A stretch of 64,000 nucleotides of DNA from Dipteris shenzhenensis. Lineage: Eukaryota > Polypodiophyta > Polypodiopsida > Gleicheniales. The notes beneath the pieces are model-generated. The model worked only from the letters and a program-made list of their open reading frames with translations, was not told where the DNA came from and did no database searches. Location: the NCBI GenBank assembly GCA_047967505.1, contig CM106541.1; one strand, 5' to 3'. The position numbers and the translations under genes are program-made. Shown here in pieces: positions 53,961-64,000 of the stretch. Each line of letters begins with the position of its first letter. Within the stretch, counting starts at the first letter, position 1.

Positions 53961-56190
53961 CCGATCCATACTCCCAGCCTTCCCATGTGTAGACCCATCA
54001 AAATGTGGGATCATTTGATAAGTTCATGTACCAACAGTCTTTCTTACACAAAAAACTCCTATGTAGGTAATTGCAATATAAAAGATACATTCTTGCTAAT
54101 TTCCAAATATATGAAACAGAGAATCCTCTTAATTATCCATATAAAAATACATATTTCTGAGGATTACCAGAATTCGAGCGACTGCGTTCGAGCGAGGTGA
54201 TAGTTCGAGCGAGGACTTTCATAAAATTGACATTCTAGTGTGATGATTTATGTTCAAAAAGTAGCATGCATTGCTTACTTTTATAGTTGTTGTACTACCC
54301 ATGATATTGTGAGGAATCAATTGCCTTACATACAAACAACAATTTTTGAAAAATGTTTTGCAATGTTTTTGCAAGGGTCAAGGAAGAAGAAGGGGTCAAT
54401 GTTTTGGACTTACTCTTCCATATTTCCTAGAAGAGACCATATTTCCTATATAGAAAACAGAAAATTCATTTGATTCTCCATATGGGATGTCACATTTCCT
54501 AGATAGCATTGAGTTACCTATATGTGAAATACAATTTGACTTGAAAGAACCTAGATAGAAAACATATAATCCACTTGATTCTCCATATTACATGACAAAT
54601 TTCCTCGATGGCATTGGTTGTTTATATAGGAAAAAGATTTTCCTAGATGAAGAGGAGAAAATCCCTCTTTTTATCTAGGAAATATGGTCAAATTTCCTAG
54701 TTCAACACCAAATTCCTATTTAGGCATTAGTCTAAAGTTCCTTGTGTGCATGTAGCCTCATGTCCAATTTCAAAAATCTTGAATACTACACTATCACCTT
54801 CAACAACCTCCATCGGAAACTTTATAGATTTAAATGCCATTGATTTGAGTATTTAGATCCTTTAGGATTTTGATCGAGCAATTTGAACATTAAATCTCTT
54901 AGCTCTTGGTAGTATAACCCTTTCTCAAAGAGTGAATTTCGTTCAATAACATTATTCCATCCATTCTTCAAAGTATGATTAGTCATATGCTTGAGAGCAG
55001 TGCACTTTAGATGGAGAAGAACTAGCATGCTCATCAATATTTTGAGCCTCAGCATTCACCATAAAAACTTGTCTCCTATATCAAGAGCATTGCTCAATGT
55101 ATTATGGTGAACTTCATATGCTACATCTTTGCTTGAACTTTGAAGGATCACCAACATCACAATTGCTTGAAGGATCACAACAACATCACAAATTTCAAGA
55201 GTATCGCTCAACACATCATGGTGAACTTGATATGTTGCATCTTTGATTTAAGGATCGTAAACATGACAATCACTTGATGGAACTAGTGTGATATGTTCCC
55301 AACATGAAAGGGGTGCTTTGTTAGAACACATCTTCCACGTACCTTGAAAGCATGCATTATAATAGCATGATCTAAGTGTTGCTAAGTGTTGAAGAGTACC
55401 CATTAACAAAATCAAGGGAAAGAGTGTTAGGAATGGAATCATAGCTCCATAAGACATCTCTATTCATGTTTTGTTCTTTAACTTCCTAGAAAAAGCATTC
55501 AAAATCTGTGCCTTAAGGAGATATAAAGTGTGAGGCTCCATTTTATGCTAGCCTATAGGAATGTCACAACATCACTAGCACGTTATAGCTTTGCACCAGC
55601 TTGCTTTATATTTTTATGAGTCGGCATTCTATTTACGATGGCCCTTGCACTATTGTGCTCTCCCTTGCCATGTCTAGGTCTAAGAAAGTTCCAAATCATG
55701 CACAAGCCAGTGAGACTAATAGACGAGTAATAGACATGGACATGAATAGTGAACTACAAAGGTCTACATGCTTTGAACTGGGAGGCTATGCCATCAAACC
55801 AAACTCAATGTTTCTTTACAAGTAATTACAATCATTTGTGGTGTAACATAAAGCAATGTTGTATGAACACATATTTGTGCTTCTTATCATTTGAAATGTA
55901 GAAGGTTATAAATATAGGGAAAGGTTATGTAGAAGGTTATATATATGGTAAGGTGGTACTCTTTTTCCACTTTAAAGTGGTCAAGTTTTGTCATGCCCAA
56001 AACGTACACAAGTGGCAGAAGTTTTGGAGATTCAAATTGTACATGATCACTTGCAATAACATCCTATAGTAGAATTGTCCTTAAGCCCATTCCACATTCA
56101 AATGTTCTTTCAAACACACTTTCTCTACTTTGTAGAGCTTGATATTAGGTTACTAAATTGCCACTATCTCAAAGCATATCTTAAAAGATA
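53961..56190. other. No gene seen
   Basis: AT-rich sequence. A TTCGAGCGA phrase repeats three times at 54.17-54.22 kb. Two short frames (55055-54822 minus, 55601-55825 plus) are open but unrecognised. A related pair of phrases with CATCACAA and GTGAACTT at 55.13-55.23 kb is a local duplication. Confidence 0.5.
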
Positions 56191-56206
56191 TGATTTGAAT
56201 CCTCTG

Positions 56207-56229
56207 TGTGTGTGTGTGTGTGTGTGTGA
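56207..56229. repeat. (GT)n microsatellite
   Basis: An uninterrupted GT run of about 22 bp. Confidence 0.9.
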
Positions 56230-56524
56230 GACTAAATCCAATACCAATATCTACTTATCATGACTGCGAGGGCTAGTCAGCAGATTAAAACTTTGAGCTA
56301 CCCATCAACAAATTGTGACTGTGCTTACACATCATCCTAGATTAGACAATATTAAAAAAATAAGTTTTAATTTGGATCTGAGAATAAACACACCCTACCT
56401 GTTAATTTAAAGACGGTGTATAAAATTACCCCTGTTATAAATATATTTTTGTAAGTCTTGAGAATTAAAATACCCCTCATTTTGAACTCTCATAGTATAT
56501 TTACATTTCCCAGATGGACCCCCC

Positions 56525-56534
56525 GAGGGAAAGA
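56525..56534 (+). promoter_or_regulatory. Possible polypurine tract before LTR family E copy 2
   Basis: GAGGGAAAGA stands immediately before the TGTGACACC start of the repeat, as expected for a 3' LTR. Confidence 0.5.
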
Positions 56535-58358
56535 TGTGACACCAAAAATTGATATTTTTTATTTGGCATTGGTATTGCTTTCTTCTATGTTTGATAAGAG
56601 TTTAAATATCAAGTGATAGCCTAGCGGCTCTCACTTATTTCTATTTTCTAAGATATTCTATGGGATTGAGATGATGAGTGGAATGGATCATTGTAAATAT
56701 CATATGTGGAAGGCATGTGGAGGAGTGTGGAGTCAAGAGGAATCCTTCTAGAATTCCTATGTGGAATAAGGAGGATGTGGACATATGGAAAAGAGAGAGT
56801 CCCTATGGGCTCCATGTCGGGAGACTCTTGACTTTCTCAATATTTTAAGAGTCTTGAGAATCTTTTGATGGGACACGTGGCAAGAGTAGCCAAAAAGGAC
56901 ATGGATGGTGACATACAGGCTTATGTGATTGATGGGGAAAAGAATCTATAGGCAGCAATTGTAAATGGGTGAAAGAGGGTGACAAAATCTGTATAAAAGG
57001 AGCCCTCCTCTCCCTTGTTCATCATCTCTTCCACCATTAGGCCTCATGTTGTTGTAGCTCTAGTCTCCTCAAGCCTCTTCCATGAGCCTTCTTTTCCTCT
57101 TGTAGACATTCTCTTATGTAGACTCTTGAGTCCATCTCTCTCTAGTTCATTCTCTCTCTATGAGTAGTCTTGGAGGTTCCGCTCCTGCTTGTATGTATGA
57201 AACCTCTTCTTCTCCCTTGTGTTTATAGTATTTTGAGTTGCATTGGAGTGCAGTCTCACTCTATTGGTAATGAAGGTCACTTCAGGTTCTCTCTCTTGAG
57301 TGTCTCTTTCCTTTTTCCATTGTTTTCTCTTCCAAAGTGCTCAAAAGTGTTGTCTATTCAGCTGCTCATTGCGCATACATGGTTTATCTATTTCCCAAGC
57401 CACAAAGAGAGCTCTTCCTTCCCTCCTAGGCAACCTCTATGGGACTTGGATCGTTGATGAAGTCTAAGCATGGAGGTCGTATTCTCCCAAGTCGACCAGT
57501 AGGAGTAGTAGGTGTTTTTCATGACAGTTTGATCCCTTGTTAGCATTTTGCTCATAACTTTTTGCTCGATGGTCCGATTTGAATGAAACTTATATCAAAG
57601 CGAAGCTTGATTTTTCATAATCAGTAGGATTGAATTTGATTGTTGCCTCTCATTTGTTGATGATGATGATGTTAAAGTCTCTCCAAGGAGCATCATCCTG
57701 TATTTTTAGTTATTGTATTAGATTTCAAACCAAAAAGCTATGACTCTCTATGTGTGACTATTTCTTTTTTAGATAGTTTTTACCCTCATCCAGTAAACTG
57801 CCCATATCTTTCCGATCGCTTCTCTATTTCTTATGAAGCTTATATCAGAGTGAAGCCCATTTCAAGATGCATTTGGATATGTGTTTGAATCTTTGATATT
57901 ATGTCTCTATTGAAAGTTATAGGCCTTTGTGTCTAAGGATAGTTTGCAGAGTGTTTTGAGCTAATTGTAAAGGTATCTATGAAGGAGGTGCAATGTTTCC
58001 TCCGAACCTACCCATCTGACCCAATCAGCCCCTTCAAACTCCTTGATATATATCAGTTCGTGTCATGTTGAGCCACAATATCTTCTTTTAACAACGTATC
58101 GCTCTTCTCTTTGGTGAAGACTGGCTTGCTAAGATTATGGCCTCCACTGATCCTTTCCTTCTCCTTATGCTTGAGTACATCACTTGGGATGTTACCATCT
58201 TCATTCTCATATAAGGGAGGATAGTATGGTGTAGTCTCTTGGTATAAAAGCTTCTTTTCAGTGTCCCTTTCCTAGTGATGAATATCTCTATCACTCAGTT
58301 CAAAAGCAGCAGGAAGTGAAGAGGTGCGTGAAGTTATTACCCTCAACTTCATGTCACA
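56535..58358 (+). repeat. Long LTR of family E, copy 2 (about 1.82 kb)
   Basis: Starts TGTGACACCAAAAATTGATA and ends CTTCATGTCACA. It is the reverse complement of 17599-19339, with substitutions and small indels throughout. TGTATAAAAGG at about 56991 is a good TATA box, followed by a CT-rich leader at 57.0-57.2 kb. TG...CA ends, length and promoter fit a gypsy-type LTR. A 3' LTR with polypurine tract or a solo LTR are both possible. No target duplication is seen. Confidence 0.75.
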
Positions 58359-59559
58359 TTATCAAATGCCCAATCTCCACATTGTATATCAGATGCCTGG
58401 TCTCCACATAGCAATTGCACTACACAACAAAGGTTAGGCAGTGCTACATGTCAAGGGTGAGATAATATGGGCCTTTACTATTACATGACTTTGGAAGATG
58501 TCAAATACTATTGAATATAGGATCCATGAATGTCAAGAGTGTTAGTAGGATACAATATTATGTAGTGGAACCTACCCTTATGATTGGTCGGTGCAAATTA
58601 TTGTAAATCTAATGGGTAGAACCACACAGGAATGTCAAAAATAACCTTGTATATAAATTCCTAGAGTCCTAGGAGTTTGACTTGATCTTCAAGTTGCCAA
58701 AGCAACATGCATGCGTGTAGTGTGCCCTCTAGGCCATTTGTATCTAATCACCATTTGGTTAAGTGATGAAAGAAATACATTTCTAAATTCATTGTACATC
58801 ATCTCTCTCGCTTCTTGCAACTCACTTTCTATATTGTGTGTTTTTCCCACGGCCCTATGCAACATTCATACATTACACTCCCCTTTACACTAGTTCGTTG
58901 AAGCATGATCCACCAACTAGTTATCTAGAAAGTGCAATTATCTTGTAGACCTAGAGAAAAGTGAAGGGTGATGGGATGAACCTGAGGCACCAAAAAAAAG
59001 TACAACAATTTGGGTGTAATAGCAAGGTGGCAGTTAGATACACAACACAAATAGGCAAAAATTAATGCTCGAGGGGGTCATTTATGTAATATCCTTATGT
59101 AACCTATTTTTAGCATCCCTTACACCCTTATAAAATTTTACAAAATCAATAGATCCCATAATTTAAATACATTTTTACAAAATAATGCAAATTTAAATGT
59201 ATCCTTTTTTAAAAATAATCTAAATTCATAAATCCCATTATATAAATATTTATTTCTTCTCGATGGATTTTAAAAGTTATGTGAGAGATATATTACTAAT
59301 TTGGGGTCACTTTGGAGGCAATATGAGAGACTCAAGATGTAAGATTTCTACACACAACATGTGCATTATTTGAATCTACTCTCATGAAAGAGAGGCCCTC
59401 AACTACAACTAGGGGTTGTGCACAATGCTAGTTTTGGGCTAGATTCAACTCTTGGTAGTGCCCAAATACTAAGAGAAACAAAGCCCTATTGTCCTAAGCT
59501 TACCTTAATTAAAATTTTATCTTTTAAAAAAATGAAAATAAGAAACTATTAAGCTACTC

Positions 59560-59560
<1 letters not shown>
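58359..59560. other. No gene seen
   Basis: Anonymous sequence; very AT-rich around 59.1-59.28 kb. Confidence 0.5.

Positions 59561-59561
<1 letters not shown>

Positions 59562-59598
<37 letters not shown>
59562..59598. repeat. (CT)n microsatellite at the LINE 3' end
   Basis: A CT run just outside the presumed poly(A) of the LINE on the opposite strand. Confidence 0.9.
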
Positions 59599-59601
<3 letters not shown>

Positions 59602-59829
59602 ACTACTTTTTTTTTAGAAAAAAGGGTTTGTATTATAAATAGTTCATATGATATACATTGATGGTTCACAAGAAAAGGAACGCATTTCTACGTATCTTAA
59701 AACATCTAGGAAGAAAACTCGAAGCTACCTTAGTCTATCTTAGAGTCAGTCTCATAGTAAATACAACCCTTGAAGTGGCACGCTTGATTGAAGTTCTAAC
59801 GATGCTCCAACTCATGATTTTTTATTTCA

Positions 59830-62160
59830 GCAAAGAACTACACTAGGTCGTTGTCGTACATCTTCGAAGCGTGCTAGCTATTCAACAAAAAGATATTTTG
59901 CTAATCTTATCGTTAAATTGAAAATCATTCCTGGAAATCCACACAAACCATAATGCATGTGCTCGCACTAATGCCCAACGTGAGTGTTTGACTTTAGATG
60001 CATCTCCCAGCAAGATTGCTTTCTAGTTGACTGGATTGCCTATTGTATTTGGACTCTCTTCTAGACTTTCCTAGCCGAAGGGCATGCTACAAAAAGGTGG
60101 AATATGTCTTCACATGCATCCTGGCATCGCCGGCATTTGCCATCCCCTTTTCTAATTCTGAAGCCTCTTGCATTTTTCCAGACAACTTTTAGCATCACCA
60201 ACCAAAGCAATGTTGACATCTTTTCTAGAATTGCCTTGGCCCAAATATAGTGGAATCTCCGCTTCCACTACCACGTAGAGTCGGAGGTTTTCCAATGGGA
60301 ATTTAAAACCGGGATCAGCTCTTCAATAGAGTCAAAGAGAGTAGGAATAGGGAGCAGATGTGGGGAAAGGATCCAGCTAAATTCTAATGCATAATTCAGG
60401 ACCTGAGCCCCCCTTCCATTGAGTGTCTCCTTCCCAAAGTGCTATTCTATTGGTGGACAAACAAAGCGTCTTGGTTCATCAGCCTGAATTCTCATGATTG
60501 GATGCCCTTATTGGACAAGACACAGGCTCTAGTAAATTTGGTGTTGATGAGTAGAGCTTTTTTGTGTATCATTGACGCCCAAATAGAGTTGAGCTTTATG
60601 AAAGAACCTTTGTCAGGAGAATCGTAGTTGGGTTTTGATAGATTCAAGAGCTCTCCATAGGGACTTCCATAGATCACTGCCTTTAGTGGAGCAAGGTTCC
60701 GGGTAGAAGACAGCAATCAGAGCTGGGTAGTTCTTCCATCGTTTTGACTTGACAGGTCTAACATGCTTGAAGTTACGAGTGAGGAGCATGGCCCAATCCT
60801 CGGGTTTAGAAGTACCTTGAAAATCCAAGTTGCTGCTAATTTCGCCATCGCTTGCTTTATGTTAATCACTCCCAGCCCCCCTTCACTCATTAGACGAGTG
60901 CAAAAATCCGATCTTACCTTGGATATTCGGGTGTAGCCTCCCTACAGAAAGGACCTGCATTTAGCTCTATGATTTTATCAAGACCCGCTTGACTAGGATG
61001 CCAGTAGGACAAGTAGAAGATGGTTATGGGGTAGAGGCAATGATTGAGTACCATCCTTCTTCCTACCAAGTTGGATTGAAATCCTCTCCACTTTTCCAGT
61101 TTTGAACTGAACCTGTTAAGTACCCATTCCCATCTCTCCTTCATTGAACTTCAAAACCCATGGATATGCCTAACAGTCTGAAAACAATACCTTTTTGGAT
61201 CAATTGACAACCCAGATGCTCCACCTCATCTTGTGTTTTTCCGCTGCCTGTGCAATATCCTATTTTACTATGATTGATGAGAGAGCTAGAGGCTAGACAA
61301 TATGTGTTCAGGCATTCCATGACTTCTCTCACGTCATGTGTAGTGTTCCTAGGCATTAAGTTGGTGTCATCTGCAAATTCTTGCATCACCATATGTTTAC
61401 CCTTTGGCAATTCAATTCCTTTTAATGATCCCTCAGTAGTCTTCTCTACCACTTCCCAGACATTGATAATAGCTTCCAGGAGGTGTCTCCCTTTTATGAA
61501 TCCCTTCTATTCTTGTGGAATCCATCTGTCCATCTTGTTCTGTATTCTCATTGCTAAAGCCTTGGCAAAAAATTTGTAGTTGAATTAAGCATCGTTAGAG
61601 GTCTCCAGTTCTTTATTAAATCTTTTCTTCCATCTTTTGGGATAAGTTTAACTATCCCGTTGTTTTAGTGTTCACGGAGAGAGGAAGTGGAGATACTTTC
61701 TTGCCAAACCTCAAGTACTCTTGGGACTATCCAATCCCAAAAGACCTTCTAGAATTTTGTAGGTAGGTTATCCTCTCCAAGAGTTTTGCCATCTTTCATG
61801 GCCAGCATTTCTTCCTTGAGTTCACCCAGGGTTAGAGGTGCTTCCAAGCACTGATGGTCAAGACTAGTGACAACCTTTTGTCTTGACATCTTGATCTAGC
61901 TCTTGCCTACTTAACTCTATCATCTGCCTACGTTGTTTGTGACAAGATATTCTTGAAGTGCTCAGCAACAATGCACTCTTTGTTCTTGGTGTCCAATTGA
62001 GCCCAAACATTTTCCCTGATTTCTAGGAGTGGATTTCCTCTAATATTCTCTTCCTACGTATAATCTTGAATGTCTCTTTGGTTGGCCTATGCAACTTGCC
62101 AGCCCACCATCTTCTGGTGTATAATTTGGCTGACGAGTATCTTAGGCTTTCAAGCCTAGC
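59830..62160 (-). pseudogene. LINE reverse transcriptase and zf-RVT region, decayed
   Basis: Minus-strand segments are LIPKDGRKDLIKNWRPLTMLN (61.6 kb, RT finger/palm), QEFADDTNLM (about 61.38 kb, the catalytic FADD motif), RWEWVLNRFSSKLEKWRG with GRRMVLNHCLYPI (61.1 kb), and a zinc finger C-R-R-C..C..H near 60.13-60.16 kb. Stops occur in each section, for example TAG at a Trp site in the zinc finger tail. Confidence 0.88.
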
Positions 62161-63245
62161 TAGTTCAATCTTTGCGAGACAGAGATTGATCTATGCTTGC
62201 ATGTCACAGTTACATGCCTGGGCTTCAAGAGGGTCGAATCTTTTTTGGACATTAAGAATCCTCTGATGCCAAACTTTATCTCTAATCTTTCTAGCCTATT
62301 TAAGCACTTCTTGTGTTTTGAGGACCGCCGTCTTGTTCCAATAATTAGCCCCACGGACTCATCAATAAGTTTGGGAGCAATCCACAGCTCCACTTTAATT
62401 TGAATGGTCCCTAATTGGAAGAGGGTGGGATCCACCTTAAACCAAGATGGGGCACCTTTTCCTGACCCAAAATCACATTGAAGGAGAAGTGGTTTGTGAT
62501 CAAAAAATGCAAAAGTGGAGAAAACTATGCTTTTAAAATTAGAAGTGTCTTGGAGGAGGGCTTGGGAGAGATACACTCTATTTAAGCGAGCCTCTCTTCT
62601 TGTGTCCTCAATCTTCTTGTTGGACCACATGAATTCGCCTGCTCCAATAGTGTCAACCAAATCAAGAGAATCCTTGAGTTCACTACAAGAGCGCAATTTA
62701 GATCCTCTTAAAGTATTCCCTTTCCCCAACCATCTGACATTACTTGATTCAACCACATTGAAGTCACCTAAGGGCACAATGTCATCTTTGAAGTTGGATA
62801 GGGACTGCCAAGTGTTGCATCTCTCACGACAACTACTAGTGGGTGCATAAACTGAGACTAATGAGAAGCAAATATGCATGAGTAGGCACTTCAAAAGAAT
62901 CCACATGTTGTCAATGTCAACAACCACATCTAGAACACTTTGAGAGTAGTGCGACAGAATTTCGATTGCACACCCCCCTCTACCTTCCTCATGTGCTATG
63001 GAAAACCAAGTTCTCCTCTTGTCAACACTCTTGAGTCAAGCATCAAGAGCTTCACCGATTGTTTTAATTTCTTGTAGTGCCAAAAAAGTTGAAGAGATAG
63101 AGTTATCTCTCAGCAAAGTGGCTAGCATACCTGCCTTTCTATTGGGGTTTGTGAGACCTCGGACATTTAGGGTCAAAAAAGAGAGGGGTTTACTTACCAT
63201 TCTTTTTTTGCCCCTTTTTGGCCCTGGGGTTTGGGCTACTTGCAT
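62160..63245 (-). pseudogene. LINE endonuclease (EEP) domain
   Basis: The minus strand starts LNVRGLTNPNRK (63.17 kb), then LALQEIKT, VSVYAPTSS, PLGDFNVVES (about 62.77 kb) and FDHKPLLLQCD (62.5 kb). These are the E, GDFN and DHxP motifs of apurinic-like endonucleases that nick the LINE target. The long frame 62927-62160 is intact; the first part lies in a second frame. Confidence 0.9.
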
Positions 63246-63529
63246 GTGCTGCAGGGCCTTTAGCTGTAGACAATCTTCTCTTGTTGTGTGATATAATAGT
63301 AGGTTTGCCCTTAACGACTATGTCTTTATCTGGCTGGAGAGGAAGAGGGAGATCTTAGGTCCTCCGTAAGCATATCATCACTCTTTATTACTTCATCTTC
63401 AAAATCCTTGTCTCAATCTTCACCTTGTTCGAGCTTCAGAATGATCTAAGGATTGGGTTCAGGAATCATGCTATTTGCACGTCCATTTTTTGTTTAAACC
63501 TTTGGGCTACTCAGAGTTGTTTTTGGCAA

Positions 63530-63960
63530 ACTCATTTTAATGGGCAGTTCTTAACTATGTGGTCGGATAGACTGCACAGAAAGCATGAGTTGGGAAGGTT
63601 CTTATACAGAACCTTCAGTTCTCTTAGTATTCCTCCTCTTCGGTTAAGAATCACAAGCATATCAAGCAACTCCTCCGCTACATCGAGTTGCACAAAGACC
63701 TGGGGAGTACCTCTAGGATTAATGAATTGTTCCCTTTCTACACTAACAACCTCTCCTAGACTACTACATATTGATGCAACTTGGTTGCACAGTGAGAAAG
63801 GCAAATCTGGAAGCTCTACCCATACCGGTAGAATCGTTAAGCGTGGGTTATCTGGACTGAAGAAGGGAGACCACTTGTCAAGATACAAAGGTTGGTTGCG
63901 CACAGCCCAAAGACCATGCAACAAGACTCTCACATCATGTTTAGCCTTTTCAAAGAGGAA
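63530..63960 (-). pseudogene. LINE ORF1, DUF4283-like with zinc knuckle
   Basis: The minus-strand frame has WSPFFSPDNPRLTILPVWVE, LPFSLCNQVASICSSLGEVV and then C-F-L-C-S-L-S-D-H-I-V-K-N-C (a CX2CX4HX4C knuckle at about 63.55 kb). This is the nucleic-acid-binding ORF1 of plant LINEs. The N-terminus lies beyond the window. Confidence 0.87.
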
Positions 63961-64000
63961 AACAAAGTAGCCTGTACAGAGGACGCAGACATTGGTTACT

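Larger units (their letters stand above)
59608..64000 (-). mobile_element. LINE (non-LTR retrotransposon), minus strand, 5' end beyond window
   Basis: In minus-strand order: ORF1 with a DUF4283-like domain and zinc knuckle, an EEP-type endonuclease, an RT with FADD, and a zf-RVT zinc finger. The end is a short A run (T9 at about 59608-59616 on the plus strand). This order is that of plant L1-like LINEs. Many stops and frame changes show that it is inactive. The start of ORF1 lies beyond 64000. Confidence 0.92.

Overview
The window is nuclear DNA of a land plant. The evidence is a spliced plant-type eS27 ribosomal protein gene, an intronless plant-type membrane glycosyltransferase-like gene, Ty1/copia elements primed by initiator-Met tRNA, Ty3/gypsy gag remnants, a plant-style LINE (DUF4283-like/zinc knuckle ORF1, EEP endonuclease, RT, zf-RVT) and many (AG)n/(CT)n microsatellites. 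The clade cannot be fixed from this window. The TE mix, including a PIF/Harbinger relic and a gene whose core motif resembles DUF7869, makes a non-flowering lineage plausible, but that is weak inference.

Layout. 1-5340: copia element A on the minus strand, cut by the left window edge, with a decayed gag-pol. 6.55-7.07 kb: minus-strand remnant resembling a NIF/HAD phosphatase, ending where copia B (7068-11451, plus) begins. 11.5-16.3 kb: minisatellite, a purine-rich tract, a copia protease fragment, a pyrimidine-rich tract, then a 751 bp LTR next to a copia gag fragment. 17.6-23 kb: a 1.74 kb LTR, a minus-strand gypsy gag-protease remnant, and inside it a complete 2.1 kb non-autonomous LTR element with an ATTAC target duplication. 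23-26.4 kb: mostly anonymous repeats.

26.46-27.79 kb: intact four-exon RPS27 gene, followed by diverged tandem repeats up to 29.85 kb. 31.3-36.3 kb: two gypsy gag relics without pol and a copia gag scrap. 36.9-41.5 kb: mosaic of copia pieces, including a second, plus-strand 3' end of family A. 41.5-45.3 kb: the most unusual part. It holds an unidentified minus-strand coding relic, a cluster of hairpin repeats, a degenerate telomere-like TTTAGGG block, and a broken plus-strand gene with an LQxDN / GHTHEDID core, an in-frame 48 bp minisatellite and 60 bp repeats after the stop.

46.9-48.8 kb: intact 543-codon type II membrane protein gene (O-fucosyltransferase-like), with a perfect 71 bp tandem duplication in its leader. 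50.6-54 kb: tandem repeats, the N-terminal part of a PIF/Harbinger-type nuclease, and a perfect 46 bp inverted repeat. 56.5-58.4 kb: a second copy of the 1.7-1.8 kb LTR, in the opposite orientation to the one at 17.6 kb. 59.6-64 kb: a degenerate LINE on the minus strand running off the right edge.

Only two genes look functional (RPS27 and the glycosyltransferase-like gene). Almost everything else is nested transposon debris. In-frame stops in both large copia elements fall strikingly often as TAG where the family has glutamine, the pattern expected from deamination of CHG-methylated CAG codons.
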